Source: Serpentinimonas raichei (GTDB lineage Bacteria > Pseudomonadota > Gammaproteobacteria > Burkholderiales > Burkholderiaceae_C). From it: a stretch of 64,000 bases of DNA. Location of the stretch: assembly GCF_000828895.1 (NCBI RefSeq), contig NZ_AP014568.1, positions 1,929,858 to 1,993,857 of the forward strand. The letters are read 5' to 3'. The position numbers and the translations under genes were made by a program. Shown here in pieces: positions 18,132-27,183 of the stretch; within the stretch, counting starts at the first letter, position 1; every line of letters starts with the position of its first letter. The notes below the pieces were generated by a model. That model had not been told where the DNA came from and did no database searches. It worked only from the letters and a program-made list of their open reading frames with translations.

Positions 18132-18727
18132 GAAGGGAATCCTTTTTCTGGTGCAGCCGCTGCCGCACGCGCCACGATGGCCTCGGCAAAAGCGGCCAAA
18201 TCGTGGTGCACGGTCACGCCTGCGGGCAGGCCCGGCACCGGTGTGCCGTCGCGGTGCGCCAGCGACTGGCCGGTGAGAACCAGATGCGCCTCGCAGCCCG
18301 CTGCCCGCGCTGCCTGGGCGTCGCGCACCGAGTCGCCCACCGCCACCATTTGCGCCACCGGCACCCCAAGGCGCTGGCTGATCTGCAGCAACAGCCCCGG
18401 TGCCGGTTTGCGGCAATCGCATTCATCCTCGGGCGCGTGCGGGCAGAAAAACACCGCCTCCACGCGCCCACCGGCCTGCGCCAGCGTCTTGTGCATGCGG
18501 GTGTGAATGTCGTTCAGGGTGGCGATATCGAACAGGCCGCGGCCCAGCCCCGATTGGGTGGTGGCCACCACCACGCGCCAGCCGGCCTCGTTCAGCCGCG
18601 CCACCGCCTCCAGCGCACCGGGCAGGGGCAGCCAGTCGTCGGGGCTGCGCAGATAGTCTTCCGGGTCGTGGTTGAGGGTGCCGTCGCGGTCGATCACGAT
18701 CAGCTTGAGGTCGCGGCTGTGGGGCAT
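18128..18727 (-). CDS. gmhB: D-glycero-beta-D-manno-heptose-1,7-bisphosphate 7-phosphatase
   Basis: This 199-residue HAD-family phosphatase acts in ADP-heptose synthesis for the lipopolysaccharide core. It has the N-terminal DxD catalytic motif (IDRDGTLN) and the zinc-binding loop characteristic of GmhB (CPHAPEDECDCRKP). ATG 18727 is used; a TTG at 18745 that overlaps the glyS stop (TTGA) would add six residues and cannot be excluded. It sits between glyS and plsC in a conserved operon, linking envelope building with translation genes. Confidence 0.92.
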   Translation of the reverse strand: MPHSRDLKLIVIDRDGTLNHDPEDYLRSPDDWLPLPGALEAVARLNEAGWRVVVATTQSGLGRGLFDIATLNDIHTRMHKTLAQAGGRVEAVFFCPHAPEDECDCRKPAPGLLLQISQRLGVPVAQMVAVGDSVRDAQAARAAGCEAHLVLTGQSLAHRDGTPVPGLPAGVTVHHDLAAFAEAIVARAAAAAPEKGFPS

Positions 18728-18741
18728 GGTGCGCAAGGTGT

Positions 18742-20988
18742 TCAAGTGGCTGACCCGGTGCCGGCCGCAGGGGCCAAGCGCGCCAGCTCGGCGACCCGGT
18801 TCATGGCCTGGTGCAGCGTGCCCAACAGCGCCAGCCGGTTGGTGCGCACCGCCGCGTCCTCGGCGTTGACCAGCACGGATTCGAAAAACGCATCCACCGG
18901 CGCTCGCAGTGCCGCCAGCCCGAGCAAGTGCGCACGGTAGTCGCCCGCCTCAAACTGGGCCTGGGTCTGGGGCAGTGTGGCTTGCAGCGCGGCGTAGAGG
19001 GCTTTTTCGGCCGCTTCGAGCAGCAGCTGCGGCTGCACGGCGGCCTCGCCCGCCCAAGCCATTCCCGCAGACCCCGCAGCTGGCGCCGATTTTTTCAGGA
19101 TGTTGCCGATGCGCTTGTTGGCCGCCGCCAGCGCCGCCGCTTCGGGCAGCGCGGCAAAGGCGCGCACCGCTTCTAGGCGGCGCGGCACCTCGGCCAGCCG
19201 CGGCGGGCGCAGCGCCAGCACGGCATCCACCTCCTGGGTGCCAAAGCCCTGCTCGCGCAAGCTGCCTGCTAGGCGCTCATAGACGAAATCGCTCAGCGCC
19301 GCGCTCGGGTCGGCGATCCGATCGCCAAACACCGGCTGCGCCAGCGCCAGCAAGTCGGGCCAGTCCAGCGGCAAATCTTTCTCAAGCAACATGCGCAACA
19401 CCCCGAGGGCATGGCGGCGCAGCGCATACGGGTCTTTGTCGCCGGTGGGCAGGCTGCCGATGCCAAACAGCCCCACCAGGGTTTCGAGCTTGTCGGCCAG
19501 CGCCACGCACACGCCGACCAGGCTGCGCGGCAACGCGTCGCCGGCAAAGCGCGGCTTGTAATGGTCTTCGATGGCCTGGGCCACCGGCTCGCCCAGACCA
19601 TCGTGCAAGGCGTAGTAGCGCCCCATGGTGCCTTGCAGCTCGGGGAATTCGCCCACCATGTCGGTCAGCAAATCGGCCTTGGCCAGCAAGGCGGCCTGCT
19701 CGACCTGGCGCAGCAGCGCCGCATCGCCCAAGCCCTGGTCGCCCAGGCGCTGCGCGATGGCGCAGGCAATGGTGCGCACGCGCTCCACGCGCTCGCCTTG
19801 GCTGCCGAGCCGGTTGTGATAAACCACCTTGGCCAGCCCCAGCAGGCGCGATTCGAGCGAGCGCTTGCGGTCTTGGTCGTAAAAGAAGCGGGCATCGGCC
19901 AGGCGCGGGCGCACCACGCGCTCGTTGCCGCCAATCACCGCGCTCGGGTCGGCGGGGCAGATGTTGCTCACCACCAGAAAGCGCGGCATCAGCTTGCCTT
20001 CGGCGTCGAGCAGGGCGAAATACTTTTGGTTCGCCTTCATGGTCAGGATCAGGCACTCTTGCGGCACGGCCAAAAATTCGGGCTCGAACTGGCACACCAG
20101 CACGTGCGGCCGCTCCACCAAGGCCGTGACTTCCTGCACCAGGGGGTCGTCCAGCAGGCGCTGCACCCGCTCCGGCTCGCTCAAGCCCTGCCAGCCCTGC
20201 TCCACCTCCAGCCGCGCCCCCAGACCAGACGCGGCCTGGCGCAACTGGCGCACCAGCTCCAGACTGCGCTCGGCGTAGCTGGCGATCACCGCGCCTTGTT
20301 CGCGCAGCGTGGCGGCATAGCCGTCGGCAGCGGCCAGTGGCAGCGGGTCCAGCGCCGCCTCGAAGCGGTGCCCGCGGGTGTGGCGGCCCGCGCGCAGGCC
20401 CAGCGCGCTCACGGCAAGCACCTCGGTGCCATGCAGCGCCACCAGGCCATGTGCCGGGCGCACGAACTGCACGCTGCTCCAGCCGGGTACAAAGTTGGCC
20501 ATGCCGCCATCGGTTTCGGGCTGATAGCTCATCACCTTGGGGATAGGCAGCTTGGCAATGGCTTCGTCCAGCGCCTTTTGCAGGCCGGTCGCAAGGCCCG
20601 CACCGGGCTGCACGCTGTCGAAAAACAGGGCTTCGGCCTTGCCATCGAGGGCGCGGCGCAAGCCGGGCACGGCCGCTGCATCGGCCCCCAAAGCGGCTAG
20701 GCGCTTGAGCAGCGCGGGCGTGGGCGCACCGCTGGCATCCAGCCCCACGCTCACCGGCATGAGCTTTTGCGACACGGCCCGGTCGGGCGCGCGCTCGGCC
20801 ACACCGCTGATGTGCGCCGCCAGGCGCCGCGGCGAGGCAAAGGGCGTGACTTGCGCATCGGCATCCGCCAAGCCCTGGGCCTGGAGCTGCTCGGCCAGCA
20901 CACCGGCAAAGGCCTCGCCCAGCTTTTTGAGCGCCTTGGGCGGCAGCTCTTCGACAAACAGTTCGACGAGTAGGTTATTCTTAGGCAT
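18742..20988 (-). CDS. glyS: Glycyl-tRNA synthetase beta subunit
   Basis: This 748-residue protein is the beta subunit of the heterotetrameric bacterial glycyl-tRNA synthetase, which binds tRNA and works with GlyQ. It starts with the typical LLVELFVEELPPKALKKL and includes the ECLILTMKANQKYF and DARFFYDQD segments and the HD-like region with DLLTDMVGEFPELQGTMG. It is a little longer than the usual 690-720 residues. It follows glyQ by 45 bases and precedes gmhB. Confidence 0.97.
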   Translation of the reverse strand: MPKNNLLVELFVEELPPKALKKLGEAFAGVLAEQLQAQGLADADAQVTPFASPRRLAAHISGVAERAPDRAVSQKLMPVSVGLDASGAPTPALLKRLAALGADAAAVPGLRRALDGKAEALFFDSVQPGAGLATGLQKALDEAIAKLPIPKVMSYQPETDGGMANFVPGWSSVQFVRPAHGLVALHGTEVLAVSALGLRAGRHTRGHRFEAALDPLPLAAADGYAATLREQGAVIASYAERSLELVRQLRQAASGLGARLEVEQGWQGLSEPERVQRLLDDPLVQEVTALVERPHVLVCQFEPEFLAVPQECLILTMKANQKYFALLDAEGKLMPRFLVVSNICPADPSAVIGGNERVVRPRLADARFFYDQDRKRSLESRLLGLAKVVYHNRLGSQGERVERVRTIACAIAQRLGDQGLGDAALLRQVEQAALLAKADLLTDMVGEFPELQGTMGRYYALHDGLGEPVAQAIEDHYKPRFAGDALPRSLVGVCVALADKLETLVGLFGIGSLPTGDKDPYALRRHALGVLRMLLEKDLPLDWPDLLALAQPVFGDRIADPSAALSDFVYERLAGSLREQGFGTQEVDAVLALRPPRLAEVPRRLEAVRAFAALPEAAALAAANKRIGNILKKSAPAAGSAGMAWAGEAAVQPQLLLEAAEKALYAALQATLPQTQAQFEAGDYRAHLLGLAALRAPVDAFFESVLVNAEDAAVRTNRLALLGTLHQAMNRVAELARLAPAAGTGSAT

Positions 20989-21033
20989 ACAGGGTGTTCA
21001 TTTCAAGGCCAGGACCGCAAGCCCCGAGCCGCA

Positions 21034-22026
21034 TCAGGCGGCCTGTTTGGTGGGCATCTGCGCCACCCACTCGCGCGGAGCCATGGGGAAGCCCAGCCGT
21101 TCGCGGCTCTCGTAGTAGCTCTGCGCCACGCTGCGCGCCAGGTTGCGGATGCGCCCGATGTAGGCGGCGCGCTCGGTCACGCTGATGGCCCCGCGCGCAT
21201 CGAGCAGGTTGAAGCTGTGCGCGCATTTGAGCACCTGCTCGTAGGCCGGCAGGGCGAGCTGGCTGCGCATCAGGTGCTGGGCCTGGCGCTCGTGCGCGGC
21301 AAAGGCGCTGAACAAAAACTCGGCGTCGGCGTGCTCGAAGTTGTAGGCGCTTTGCTCCTGCTCGTTTTGCAGATAGACGTCGCCATAAAGGATCTTGCCC
21401 CCACGCTCGCCCGCTGCGCGGGTGTCGCTGCCCCCCGAGGGGGCTGGGTCAGCTTGGGAGCGGCCCGGCGCTGACCCGGTGTCGGTCCAGACCAAGTCGT
21501 ACACGCTTTCCACCCCTTGCAGGTACATCGCCAGCCGCTCCAGCCCGTAGGTGATCTCGCCGGTGATGGGCTTGCAGTCGATGCCGCCCACTTGCTGGAA
21601 GTAGGTGAACTGCGTCACCTCCATGCCGTTGAGCCACACTTCCCAGCCTAGGCCCCAGGCGCCCAGGGTCGGGTTTTCCCAGTCGTCTTCGACGAAGCGG
21701 ATGTCGTTTTGCTTCAAGTCAAAACCCAGCGCCTGCAAGGAGCCCAGATAGAGCTCCAGAATGTTGGCCGGGGCCGGCTTGAGCACCACCTGGTACTGGT
21801 AGTAGTGCTGCAAGCGGTTCGGGTTTTGGCCGTAACGCCCATCCTTGGGGCGCCGGCTCGGCTGCACATAAGCCGCTTTCCAAGGCTCGGGGCCGAGGGC
21901 GCGCAAAAACGTGGCGGTGTGGCTGGTGCCGGCCCCCACTTCCATGTCGTAGGGTTGCAGCAGCGCGCAGCCTTGGGCGTCCCAATAGGCTTGCAGTTTG
22001 AGGATGATTTGTTGAAATGTGAGCAT
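21034..22026 (-). CDS. glyQ: Glycyl-tRNA synthetase alpha subunit, with in-frame insertion
   Basis: This 330-residue catalytic subunit of class II glycyl-tRNA synthetase has the family start [14 protein letters not shown], followed by the segments [11 protein letters not shown] and [15 protein letters not shown]. The family is usually about 300 residues. The excess lies between WTD (180-182) and YGDVYLQNE (214 on), where 31 Gly/Pro/Ser-rich residues replace about 7 in typical GlyQ. The reading frame is kept, and the inserted DNA has inverted repeats, so a short repeat element probably landed in a surface loop. ATG 22026 is used; the upstream frame is not coding. A functional enzyme is expected because it is the only copy in the window and essential. 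Confidence 0.95.
   Translation of the reverse strand: MLTFQQIILKLQAYWDAQGCALLQPYDMEVGAGTSHTATFLRALGPEPWKAAYVQPSRRPKDGRYGQNPNRLQHYYQYQVVLKPAPANILELYLGSLQALGFDLKQNDIRFVEDDWENPTLGAWGLGWEVWLNGMEVTQFTYFQQVGGIDCKPITGEITYGLERLAMYLQGVESVYDLVWTDTGSAPGRSQADPAPSGGSDTRAAGERGGKILYGDVYLQNEQEQSAYNFEHADAEFLFSAFAAHERQAQHLMRSQLALPAYEQVLKCAHSFNLLDARGAISVTERAAYIGRIRNLARSVAQSYYESRERLGFPMAPREWVAQMPTKQAA
21388..21480. repeat. Palindromic repeat element inserted in frame in glyQ
   Basis: The extra DNA in glyQ contains two inverted repeats: GCCCCC-cga-GGGGGC at 21430-21444, and GGGTCAGC (21446-21453) pairing with GCTGACCC (21470-21477) around a GC-rich loop. It adds about 24 residues without a stop or frameshift. 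From memory, sequences of this type (a CCCCCGAGGGGG core next to GGCCCGGC) recur in intergenic DNA of Comamonadaceae, which would make this a small dispersed element. No other copy is visible in this window. Confidence 0.6.
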
Positions 22027-22097
22027 GGCAGGCAAATGGGCTAGGCCGGCGGGGCTGCAGCCACCGCGCAGCGTGCGCAACCGTTCATTCTAGCGGG

Positions 22098-23753
22098 CTA
22101 GGGTTTTGCGCCCGACGTGCGCCGCCAGCACAGCGCCAGCACCAATGCGGCCAAGCCCACCAGCGGCCACAAACCCCAGTGGGCGGCCCAGCGCGCAAAG
22201 GGTGTCAGGCCGGTGCGGCCTTCGACCCTGAGGTCGAGCGCGCCGCGCGTCAGGCGCGGAAACTCGGCCAGCACCCGCCCCAAGTGGTCGATGCCCGCGG
22301 TGGAGCCGGTGTTGGTGGCGCGCACCATCGGCCGCTGCAACTCGAGCGCGCGCAGGCGCGCGATCTGGCGGTGCTGGTCGATCGCCACCGTGTCGCCAAA
22401 CCAGCCAATGTTGCTCACATTGACCAGCACCGTCGGGGTTAGGCCGGGAATGCGAAAGGCCGCCGCCAGTTCTTCGCCAAACAGGTCTTCGTAGCAGATG
22501 TTGGGGCCGAAGCGCTGCCCAGCCCATTCCATCGGCGCCTGCCCCAAGGTGCCGGGGCGGTACGCGCCCAGTGGTATCTGCATCATGTCGATGAACCACT
22601 GAAAAAACGGTGGCACGAACTCGCCAAAGGGCACCAGATGGTATTTGTCGTAGCGGTATTGCTGCAGCGTGGGGGTCCAGCCCAGCACCGAATTGGTGTA
22701 GCCCTCGCGCCAATCGCCCACCGGGATACCAATCATCACCGCCGACTGGCTGCGCTCGATGCGGCCCAAGAAGGCCTCCCACCAGAGCGGGTCGATCTCT
22801 TGCGGCAACAGCGGGATGGCGGTTTCTGGCAACACCACCAAGCCCGGCTGGCCGGCTGCGTCGAGCCGATCGAGGGCCAGCGCGGTCTGCTCCTTGTACC
22901 ACTGCAGCGCGAACGGAATGCCCACATGGGGCTCGAACTTTCTATCCTGCGCCACATTGCCTTGCAGCAGCACCACGGGCAAGCTGCCGGTGCTGCTGGT
23001 CCACAAGGGTGCGCGCTGCGCCAGCCAGTTGCCCATGGCGGGCCACACCAGCAGCGGCAACCATAAAGCCAGCAGCAGCAGCAAGGGCCACGCCAAGCGG
23101 CCGCCGCTCAGGCTGCGCGCCGACACCAGCCCCCCGGTTTGGGGCCAATTCCTGGGCGCCGTGCCGCGCTGCAACCAGGCCGCCGCCATGCCCGCCGCCA
23201 GCGCCGCCGCCAACGCGCCCATGCCGTAGACCCCGACCCAAGGCGCCAAAGCGGCCATTGAATCAACATGGGCGTAACCGATCGCGCCCCACGGAAATCC
23301 GGTCAGCAAGGTGCCGCGCGCCACTTCGGCCAATGTCCACAAGGCCGCAAAACTCAGCGCCTGCACCAGCGGCGTGGCATGGCGCCAGCGCCAAAACAGG
23401 GCGCCCGCGGCGGCGTAGTACAAGGCCAGAAAGGCCGCCAGCAGCCCGACCGCTGCCGCCGCCAGCGGCCCCGCCATGCCGCCGTAGGTGTTCATCGAGA
23501 CGAACAACCACCAAAAGCTGCCGCACAACCACGCCAGCGCAAACAGCCATGTGCGCCAAGCGGCCCGGCGCCAACTGGGTGCGTGGGAAATGGCCAGCAC
23601 CAGCACGCCCAAGGCCAGCCACTGCAGCAGCGGCATCGGCTCGCCGGCGTGCAAACCCAAACCGGCCAGCGCCAGCGTCTGGAACGGCCACGCCAGCGCC
23701 AGCGCTTGCACAAAGCCCGCCAGCAGCAGGGCCAGCGACCAGGCGCCGCGCAT
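22098..23753 (-). CDS. lnt: Apolipoprotein N-acyltransferase
   Basis: This 551-residue inner-membrane enzyme adds the third acyl chain to the N-terminal cysteine of lipoproteins. About 200 N-terminal residues form several membrane helices; the periplasmic nitrilase-like domain holds the catalytic triad Glu310 (VLPETAIP), Lys370 (YDKYH) and Cys420 (NICYED), and a last membrane helix closes the protein. ATG 23753 overlaps the corC stop as ATGA, the classic corC-lnt pairing. The window encodes several likely substrates, including two phosphatase lipoproteins and two RND components. Confidence 0.96.
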   Translation of the reverse strand: MRGAWSLALLLAGFVQALALAWPFQTLALAGLGLHAGEPMPLLQWLALGVLVLAISHAPSWRRAAWRTWLFALAWLCGSFWWLFVSMNTYGGMAGPLAAAAVGLLAAFLALYYAAAGALFWRWRHATPLVQALSFAALWTLAEVARGTLLTGFPWGAIGYAHVDSMAALAPWVGVYGMGALAAALAAGMAAAWLQRGTAPRNWPQTGGLVSARSLSGGRLAWPLLLLLALWLPLLVWPAMGNWLAQRAPLWTSSTGSLPVVLLQGNVAQDRKFEPHVGIPFALQWYKEQTALALDRLDAAGQPGLVVLPETAIPLLPQEIDPLWWEAFLGRIERSQSAVMIGIPVGDWREGYTNSVLGWTPTLQQYRYDKYHLVPFGEFVPPFFQWFIDMMQIPLGAYRPGTLGQAPMEWAGQRFGPNICYEDLFGEELAAAFRIPGLTPTVLVNVSNIGWFGDTVAIDQHRQIARLRALELQRPMVRATNTGSTAGIDHLGRVLAEFPRLTRGALDLRVEGRTGLTPFARWAAHWGLWPLVGLAALVLALCWRRTSGAKP

Positions 23754-24619
23754 CACGGCGCCCCCTCTTGGCGCGTGACCTTGAACCAGATCACCGCCCC
23801 GCCGCGGGTGTGCTGAGCACGAAACAGCAAGCCCCCCAAGGCATGGCTTTCGCCGCGCTTGGGCACGTGGCCCAGCTCGTGTGCGACCAGGCCGCCGATG
23901 GTCTCGAAGCCGTCCAGCGCCAGCTCCACCCCAAAGCGCTCGTTGAGGCGTTCGATCGAGGTGTCGCCATTGATGCGCCAAGACCCATCGGCCAGTGTGA
24001 AGATGTCGCCCTCGTCTTCTTCCACGTCGAACTCGTCTTCGATCTCGCCCACGATTTCCTCCAGCACGTCTTCGATCGTGATCAGCCCGGCGACGCGGCC
24101 AAACTCATCGATCACGATTGCCAAGTGGTTGCGGTTGCCGCGAAACTCGCGCAGCAAGTCGTTGAGCCCCTTGCTTTCGGGCACGAACGTGGCCGGGCGC
24201 AGCAAGGCGCGCAGATTCAGCTCGGGGGCGCGCTGCAATTTGAGCAAATCCTTGGCCATCAGGATGCCGATGATCTGGTCGCGCTCGCCCTCAAAGACCG
24301 GAAAGCGCGAATGGGCGGTTGAGATCACGGTGTTGAGCAACTCGTTAAAGGGGGCGTGGATGTCGAGCACGTCCATGCGCGGGGCCGCCACCATCACCTC
24401 ACCGGCCGTCATGTCGGCGATGCGAATCACGCCTTCGAGCATGGCGCGCGACTCGGCGTTGATGATGGCGTTGTCCTCGGCCTCGGACAAGGATTTGATC
24501 AGCTCATCCTTGGAGTCAGGACCGGGGTTAAGAAATTCCACCAGCCGCTTAAAAAAACCGCGCTGGTCCACATGCCGCAGCCGACGCTGCGGCGATCTAC
24601 TGGGGGAAGGTTCGGCCAC
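23753..24619 (-). CDS. corC: CorC/YbeX-type CBS domain protein
   Basis: This 288-residue cytoplasmic protein has two CBS domains (about 65-190, with APRMDVLDI and HLAIVIDEFGRVAGLITIED) and a C-terminal CorC_HlyC transporter-associated domain. YbeX/CorC proteins have been linked to magnesium/cobalt efflux and ribosome homeostasis. No membrane segment is present. I chose GTG 24619 because the protein then begins VAEPSPSRSP, matching my recollection of relatives; a TTG at 24691 is possible but would run into the upstream gene. It is translationally coupled to lnt. Confidence 0.9.
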   Translation of the reverse strand: MAEPSPSRSPQRRLRHVDQRGFFKRLVEFLNPGPDSKDELIKSLSEAEDNAIINAESRAMLEGVIRIADMTAGEVMVAAPRMDVLDIHAPFNELLNTVISTAHSRFPVFEGERDQIIGILMAKDLLKLQRAPELNLRALLRPATFVPESKGLNDLLREFRGNRNHLAIVIDEFGRVAGLITIEDVLEEIVGEIEDEFDVEEDEGDIFTLADGSWRINGDTSIERLNERFGVELALDGFETIGGLVAHELGHVPKRGESHALGGLLFRAQHTRGGAVIWFKVTRQEGAP

Positions 24620-24645
24620 GAAGGTGCACGGTAGTTGAGCAACCC

Positions 24646-25302
24646 CTAGGATACAACAGTGCGTTGACGCGCCAGAGCGCGCCAGACCCAACGGCGCAAG
24701 CGGTAGTGGCCGTTTTTGAGCGCGTAATGCCCGCGCGCCACACTATCTTGCCACCATTGGCTCAGGCTGGAGCGGAAATCGGCCGGTGGCAGCACCAGGT
24801 GCGCCTCGCTCTCGCCGCCCTCGCGCTGCACGCTGGCCCCGGCCTTGCGGGCAATGGCCAGCATGGGCGCGTTTTCGCTCAAGGTATGAATGACGAGTTG
24901 CGCCACCCCTTCGTTGCGGGCGTGGCGCATGGCATGGGCAAACAAACGCGCCCCGTAGCCGCGCCCGCGTGCCGTAGCGGCCACGCTGACCCCAAACTCG
25001 GCGGCTTGCTCTTGGCGGCTGCGCACCATGTAAGCCAGATGCGCCATTGCGATCAGGCGCATGCGCCAATTGAAAATCCCAAACACCTCGTCGCGCTCAA
25101 AGCGCAAGCCCTCGACGTAGCGCCGAATGTGCGCATCGTTTGCGGCATAGCCAAAACGCAGGTAACGATCGTGCTCGCCCAAAGCCAGCAGGTGCCGCAA
25201 AATGGCCGGCCGATGCGCCGCCCGCAGCACCGCAATGGGCACACCGACGCGGCCATGCAAGGCGGCACGGATCGGATTGCGGGATGGCTCAATGGGGTTC
25301 AT
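24646..25302 (-). CDS. GNAT family N-acetyltransferase
   Basis: This 218-residue protein has one GNAT domain. The acetyl-CoA binding P-loop is RGRGYGARL, preceded by a beta strand (AAEFGVSVAAT), followed by LVIHTLSENAPMLAIARKAG, a typical motif B region. The substrate is unknown. The start ATG 25302 follows a likely -10 box (TATAGT) by only 6 bases and has no Shine-Dalgarno sequence. It leads the corC-lnt-glyQS operon, 26 bases upstream of the corC start, and is divergent from fadD. Confidence 0.82.
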   Translation of the reverse strand: MNPIEPSRNPIRAALHGRVGVPIAVLRAAHRPAILRHLLALGEHDRYLRFGYAANDAHIRRYVEGLRFERDEVFGIFNWRMRLIAMAHLAYMVRSRQEQAAEFGVSVAATARGRGYGARLFAHAMRHARNEGVAQLVIHTLSENAPMLAIARKAGASVQREGGESEAHLVLPPADFRSSLSQWWQDSVARGHYALKNGHYRLRRWVWRALARQRTVVS

Positions 25303-25308
25303 GGCCTG

Positions 25309-25328
25309 ACTATAAGGGTTTTCCCTTA
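25309..25328 (-). promoter_or_regulatory. -10 box and overlapping inverted repeat upstream of GNAT gene
   Basis: On the minus strand TATAGT (25309-25314) ends 6 nt before the GNAT start, so transcription would begin at or next to the ATG. A perfect inverted repeat TAAGGG-tttt-CCCTTA (25313-25328) overlaps it, in the position of an operator. The same site is about 175 bases upstream of fadD on the other strand. No regulator can be named. Confidence 0.45.
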
Positions 25329-25503
25329 TTTTTGCAGGCCGGATGTGGCCAAACCCACCCAAACGGACTGGGTTTTGCCACACCTGTTGCGGGCGCGACA
25401 CCATCCAAGGGCTTGCCCTGAGTCGGATGCGGCCACAAACGGCCACAATCAAAACCGATTTGCGCTCCTGCCCCCGATTCCTCATTTGTTGCATTCACCC
25501 CCC

Positions 25504-27183
25504 ATGGAAAAAATCTGGCTCCAGAGCTACCCACCCGGTGTGCCGCACGAGATCGATACGTCTCAGTATCGCTGCCTCAACGAACTGTTCGACGCCTCGT
25601 TTCGCGAGCATGCCCAGCGCCCGGTCACGGTCTGCATGGAGCGCTGGATGAGCTACGCCCAGCTCGACTGCAAGAGCCAGGCGCTGGGGGCTTATTTGCA
25701 GTCACTGGGCTTGTCGGAAAACGCAAGGGTGGCGATCATGCTGCCCAACCTGCCGCAGTTTCCCATCACCATGACGGGGGTGTTGCGCGCAGGCTACACC
25801 TGCGTCAATGTGAACCCGCTCTACACCGCGCGCGAGCTCGAGCACCAGCTCAACGACTCGGGGGCCGAAGCCATCGTCATTTTGGAAAACTTCGCCCACG
25901 TGCTCGAAGAAGTGATCGAACGCACGCAGGTCAAGCACGTGGTGGTGGCCAGCATGGGCGAGCTGCTCGGCTTCTGGTATGGGCGCTGGCTTACTTTTGC
26001 GGTGCGGCATCTGGCCAAAATGGTGCCGCGCTACCGCCTGCCGCTGCACGGGCGCACCATCGTGCCGTTCAAACAGGCGCTGCAACGCGGCCACAGCCTG
26101 AGCTTGAAAAAGCCCACGCTCTCGCACGATTCCATCGCCTTTTTGCAATACACCGGCGGCACCACCGGGCTCTCCAAAGGGGCCATCCTCACCCACGGCA
26201 ACGTGATCGCCGCCACCTTGCAGGCCGAAGCCTGGTTCACCCCGGCGCTGGACAAGCTCGGCGACGTGAGCCGCGCCAACCACATCATGGCGCTGCCGCT
26301 GTACCACATCTTTGCCCTCACCCTGATGCTGCTGGTGCTGCGCCACGGCTCGCACGCCACCCTGATCCCCAATCCGCGCGACATCCCCAAGTTCATCGAG
26401 GTGCTCAAGAGCCGCCCGTTTCACTTCCTGCCCGCCGTCAACACGCTGTTCAACGGCCTGCTCAACCACCCGCGCTTCAAACAGGTGGATTGCTCCAACC
26501 TGGTGCTGTCGCAGGCCGGCGGCATGGCGGCCTCGGAGGCCACGGCGCGCCAGTGGAAGGCGGTCACCAAAAGCCCGATGATCGAGGGCTGGGGCATGAG
26601 CGAGACCTGCGCCATCGGCACCAACAACCCGGTCACCAGCACCGAATTCACCGGCAGCATCGGGCTGCCGCTGCCCAGCATCGACATCGCCATCAAAGAC
26701 GACGCGGGCCGCGACCTGGACTTGGGCAGCCCGGGCGAGATCTGCATCCGTGGCCCCAACGTAACGCCCGGCTACTACCAAAAATCCGAAGAAAACGCCA
26801 AGGTCTTCACCGCCGACGGCTACATGCGCACCGGCGACGTGGGCATCATGGACGCGCGCGGCTTCATCCGCATCGTCGATCGCAAGAAAGACATGGTGAT
26901 CGTTTCGGGCTTCAACGTCTATCCAGCCGAGCTCGACCAGGTGATCGGCCTGTGCCCGGGCGTGCTCGAGTGCGCCAGCGTGGGCGTGCCCGACGAGCGC
27001 ACCGGCGAGGCGATCAAGGTCTATGTGGTGCGCAGCGACCCGACCCTGAGCGAAGAGGCGCTGCTGCGCTTCTGCCACGACCAGCTCACCGGCTACAAGC
27101 GCCCCAAATACGTCGAATTCCGCGACGAACTGCCCAAAAGCAATGTGGGCAAAATTTTGCGCCGCGAACTGCGCCAAAAATGA
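25504..27183 (+). CDS. fadD: Long-chain fatty acid-CoA ligase
   Basis: This 559-residue AMP-forming acyl-CoA synthetase activates fatty acids with ATP and CoA. It has the P-loop-like motif YTGGTTGLSKGA, the adenylate-binding GWGMSET, the hinge motif GYMRTGDVG, and the C-terminal catalytic lysine in SNVGKILRREL. Length and sequence fit FadD. ATG 25504 is chosen because the protein then starts MEKIWLQSYPPGVPHEID, typical of betaproteobacterial FadD. The next gene overlaps it by 4 bases. The 200-base divergent region upstream contains the inverted repeat noted near the GNAT promoter. Confidence 0.95.
   Translation: MEKIWLQSYPPGVPHEIDTSQYRCLNELFDASFREHAQRPVTVCMERWMSYAQLDCKSQALGAYLQSLGLSENARVAIMLPNLPQFPITMTGVLRAGYTCVNVNPLYTARELEHQLNDSGAEAIVILENFAHVLEEVIERTQVKHVVVASMGELLGFWYGRWLTFAVRHLAKMVPRYRLPLHGRTIVPFKQALQRGHSLSLKKPTLSHDSIAFLQYTGGTTGLSKGAILTHGNVIAATLQAEAWFTPALDKLGDVSRANHIMALPLYHIFALTLMLLVLRHGSHATLIPNPRDIPKFIEVLKSRPFHFLPAVNTLFNGLLNHPRFKQVDCSNLVLSQAGGMAASEATARQWKAVTKSPMIEGWGMSETCAIGTNNPVTSTEFTGSIGLPLPSIDIAIKDDAGRDLDLGSPGEICIRGPNVTPGYYQKSEENAKVFTADGYMRTGDVGIMDARGFIRIVDRKKDMVIVSGFNVYPAELDQVIGLCPGVLECASVGVPDERTGEAIKVYVVRSDPTLSEEALLRFCHDQLTGYKRPKYVEFRDELPKSNVGKILRRELRQK

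Noticed and set aside
17376-18422. A 348-codon plsC reading frame starting at 18422
   Set aside because: The first 97 codons overlap gmhB and are Gly/Arg-rich noise; the ATGA overlap at 18131 is the natural start.
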